From an uncultured Prevotellaceae bacterium (GTDB lineage: Bacteria; Bacteroidota; Bacteroidia; Bacteroidales; Bacteroidaceae), in NCBI GenBank assembly GCA_902761605.1, contig CACWLC010000007.1:1-64000 (forward strand): a stretch of 64,000 nucleotides of DNA, in the 5' to 3' direction. A program made the position numbers and the translations under genes. Below, one piece after another: positions 61,665 to 64,000 of the stretch (the first letter of the stretch is position 1; every line of letters starts with the position of its first letter). The notes under the pieces were generated by a model. The model searched no databases. It saw only the letters and a program-made list of their open reading frames with translations, and was not told the DNA's origin.

Positions 61665-64000
61665 TCAGAGCTCAATCGATATTTTACCGTTGATTTGTCT
61701 GCCTGTCAGGTAATTAGGAACTGCCCACTGACGGTTGCTCACGTCAGTAACCCAATAGTAGCTGTTGACGTTTGATATGCCAAAAAGATTCAGGCAGTCA
61801 ACACCCAGCCATAGTCGCTTTATGCTCTTCTCTCTCTTTACCGCCAACCAGCTCATACCAATGTCAGCTCTCTTATATGCTGGAGCACGGAAGTTCTGAC
61901 GTTCAATGCCTCTGTGTGGTGCTCCAAATGGCAGTCCGTCAGCAAAGGCAAGTCTGAGAGTCATCTTCCATCTGTCAGTACCAGGGAAATAGTCGGTGAA
62001 ATGAAGGTTTATCGCATATCTCTGATCGTTTGGTTGTGGGAAGGTCACACCATTCATTTTCATCTGCGCCTTCATCAGCGAAAATGTCAGCCACGAATCG
62101 GTACCAGGCACAAACTCTCCATACAGTTTGAAATCTATGCCTGCAGTATATCCCGATGCCAGATTATCTCCGTAATACGTTACCTTTACATTCTGGACAT
62201 TGTATGGAATAAGGTTCGATAGAGCTTTGAAATATGCTTCGGAAGTGAATCTGAATGGTCTGCCGAGCATCTTGAACCTATAGTCCATTGCTGCTATGAA
62301 CTGTATGCTCTGCTGACTCTTGATCTTATTATTCAACACTGCCGTTGTTGCGCGATTTACTGTAACAGTGTCTCGCATCTCCTTGTAGAAAGGTGCCTGA
62401 TAATAAAGACCTGTAGCAAATCTGAAAGTGTAGTTGGGGTTAAAGGCTGGTACTAATGCTATTGATGCTCTTGGAGATACTATTGTCTCTTTATTAAACG
62501 ACCAGTTGGCCAGTCTTACGCCATAATTGAGTGTAAAGTAATTCTCTCCCTTAGCGAATTTATACGTATCCTGGATATATGCCTCGATACGATGGCTCTT
62601 TACATCGTTCTTTGCCGACAGAGTATATATAAGGTCCAGTCTGTCAGCCTGATGTGGCCATGAATATCCGCTGGAATCGCGCATCTCATATTCCCTTAGC
62701 TGTTCTTTGATGCGTTCTGTCTTGTATGTCAGTCCTGCCTCGATGTCGTGATGCAGGGTCTTGTGGTTGCCTATGAGTTTAAAACTTATCACATCTGCAG
62801 TCAGATAGTTTCGGGCATGTTCCATATATGTTCCTACTCCTAAGTTCTCCGTCGTCTGGGTGTCATCGAGCCAATATTGTCCAATAATGTCGTATGTCTC
62901 TTTTTCTTTAGTGTGAAAGGCTGATGTCAGGAATTTTATCTGAGTGGAATCGCCGAAATGACGAGTTATCGATGCTGTTCCGAACAATGTCCTGAACACA
63001 TCCTTCTCTTGTCCGTCGAAATAGACCTTAAACGATTTAACATCCTGCATGGTACCAAAACTGGTCTCACGATCCTTTGGTATGAAGTTATAGTGATTCT
63101 CAGATATGTTGCCTATAAAATCAATAGTCCATCTCTGATTGGGTCTATAACTGATATAAGTCTGATAATCAAGAAAATTAGGCTTATACTCTCCAGTGGT
63201 TTCTAAAGAGCCTAACAGGTACCTGTTTGTCTTATATCTTATTCCGTGAGTCATCGAGAAATTCTTGTTGCCTATACCCACATAACCACTTGCTCCCAAG
63301 AGCGATGCTGTAGCACTGGCCTCAAAGTCTTTTACCTTCTTGTATGTGATGTCGAGGGTTGATGACATCTTGTCACCATATTTCGCTTCGAATCCTCCTG
63401 ATGAGAATCCTATTTTCTCCACCATGTCGGCATTAATGACAGACAGTCCTTCCTGTTGTCCACTACTTATGAGCATAGGCCTGTAGACCTCTACATTATT
63501 AATATAAACAGAGTTCTCGTCGAATGATCCTCCTCGTACGTTATATTGCGATGACAGTTCGTTATGAGTCGATACACCTGCCTGCTGTTGGATGAGTTCC
63601 TCTACGGCATTGCCAGTGGTAGATGGTCCTTGTTTTGCGTCTTTTATGTCCAGCTGTTCAGTGCCTGATGTCTGTCGTCTGCGCTCTGTCACTGTTACTT
63701 CCTGCAGGGCTTCCATAGGTTGCATCACCAGCGTTATCGTCATCCGGCCCTTGGGTTTGCGGAACACCCTCTTCCTACTGGCATAGCCCACCATCGAGAA
63801 TCTTACCTCTACAGAGTCCTCGCTTTGCAGATTGAGTGAGAACTCACCCTTTAAGTCGGTCATCGTCACTTTTCCCTGTTTCAGGCAGGATACGGTAACA
63901 AGTTCGAGAGCCTTCTCCTCATTGTCAACCACCTTTCCCCTTAGTATAAAGTCGTCGGCATTTATCGGCAAAACGGCAGTTAGCAGTAATGTAAGCATTA
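61665..64000 (-). CDS. TonB-dependent receptor with a carboxypeptidase-like domain (5' end at or beyond the window edge)
   Basis: At least 777 residues of an outer-membrane TonB-dependent receptor. The visible ATG at 63998 opens LTLLLTAVLPINA, which lacks the usual charged start of a signal peptide, so translation probably begins beyond the window. A CarboxypepD_reg-like domain (about 18-100, LRGKVVDNEEKALELVTVSC), a plug (about 105-230, SQYNVRGGSFDENSVYINNV and GGFEAKYGDKMSSTLDITY) and the barrel follow, ending in QINGKISIEL. It is of the non-SusC type and has no SusD partner here. The ligand is unknown. Confidence 0.9.
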   Translation of the reverse strand, partial: MLTLLLTAVLPINADDFILRGKVVDNEEKALELVTVSCLKQGKVTMTDLKGEFSLNLQSEDSVEVRFSMVGYASRKRVFRKPKGRMTITLVMQPMEALQEVTVTERRRQTSGTEQLDIKDAKQGPSTTGNAVEELIQQQAGVSTHNELSSQYNVRGGSFDENSVYINNVEVYRPMLISSGQQEGLSVINADMVEKIGFSSGGFEAKYGDKMSSTLDITYKKVKDFEASATASLLGASGYVGIGNKNFSMTHGIRYKTNRYLLGSLETTGEYKPNFLDYQTYISYRPNQRWTIDFIGNISENHYNFIPKDRETSFGTMQDVKSFKVYFDGQEKDVFRTLFGTASITRHFGDSTQIKFLTSAFHTKEKETYDIIGQYWLDDTQTTENLGVGTYMEHARNYLTADVISFKLIGNHKTLHHDIEAGLTYKTERIKEQLREYEMRDSSGYSWPHQADRLDLIYTLSAKNDVKSHRIEAYIQDTYKFAKGENYFTLNYGVRLANWSFNKETIVSPRASIALVPAFNPNYTFRFATGLYYQAPFYKEMRDTVTVNRATTAVLNNKIKSQQSIQFIAAMDYRFKMLGRPFRFTSEAYFKALSNLIPYNVQNVKVTYYGDNLASGYTAGIDFKLYGEFVPGTDSWLTFSLMKAQMKMNGVTFPQPNDQRYAINLHFTDYFPGTDRWKMTLRLAFADGLPFGAPHRGIERQNFRAPAYKRADIGMSWLAVKREKSIKRLWLGVDCLNLFGISNVNSYYWVTDVSNRQWAVPNYLTGRQINGKISIEL

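Noticed and set aside
1..64000. tRNA, rRNA, CRISPR arrays, insertion sequences and prophage genes
   Set aside because: None seen on either strand. The decayed region at 34201-35843 has no transposase or integrase fragment that I can recognise.

Overview
The window looks like a chromosome segment of a Bacteroidota member, most likely Prevotella/Segatella or a close Prevotellaceae relative. The evidence is two SusC/SusD outer-membrane uptake operons, a type III glutamine synthetase, the trp order B-E-G-D-C-F-A, a TamL-type lipoprotein, genes of a biotin-dependent methylmalonyl-CoA decarboxylase, and repeated Bacteroidota promoters (TTTG-N19..21-TAnnTTTG, usually TACCTTTG). No rRNA, tRNA, CRISPR array, insertion sequence or phage gene was recognised. 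The genus is inferred from gene content, not from a marker gene.

Layout. 1-6206: nitrogen assimilation (ammonium transporter cut by the window edge, TorF-like porin, glnN, second ammonium transporter). 6259-9366: sulfur amino acid synthesis (cysK, metY) with an orphan LuxR-type response regulator. 9600-24457: two SusC/SusD operons led by an M14 peptidase and by a solute-binding-like protein; the second also carries a TlpA-like thioredoxin and a broken M20 peptidase. Both are driven by near-identical promoter/leader modules. 24527-27413: SDR oxidoreductase, TcdA-like E1 enzyme and a DAACS symporter. 27419-34061: complete trp operon on the minus strand with a leader peptide and attenuator. 34201-36801: decayed accessory region in which small antitoxin-like genes survive while their toxin partners are reduced to stubs. 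36882-45090: housekeeping and repair genes, including an AlkD domain fused to a sigma-like C-terminus. 45094-48960: rRNA/tRNA methyltransferase, TamL, MBL hydrolase. 49006-56039: leu/ile operon (leader, leuA, leuC, a leuD-synthase fusion, leuB, TPR protein). 56044-58760: methylmalonyl-CoA decarboxylase/epimerase genes. 58880-64000: DUF4842 lipoprotein and a TonB-dependent receptor cut by the window edge.

Main regulatory reading. An 18-bp dyad (ATACCA-N6-TGGTAT) occurs upstream of cysK, of the DAACS symporter and, in degenerate form, of both SusC/SusD operons. In three of the four cases its centre is exactly 54.5 bp from the -7 element. Both SusC/SusD operons then begin with a Met/Cys-rich small ORF that overlaps the start of the first structural gene. 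Together these suggest a sulfur amino acid scavenging regulon controlled by transcription and by leader translation. Two more classical attenuators can be read directly: a Trp-Trp-Trp leader before trpB and a Leu/Ile leader before leuA, each with a terminator and a competing antiterminator helix. The Leu/Ile codon mix fits an operon that carries both an isopropylmalate synthase and a citramalate-synthase-like domain. The glnN promoter is preceded by three 13-bp repeats at exact 31-bp spacing, which look like activator sites.
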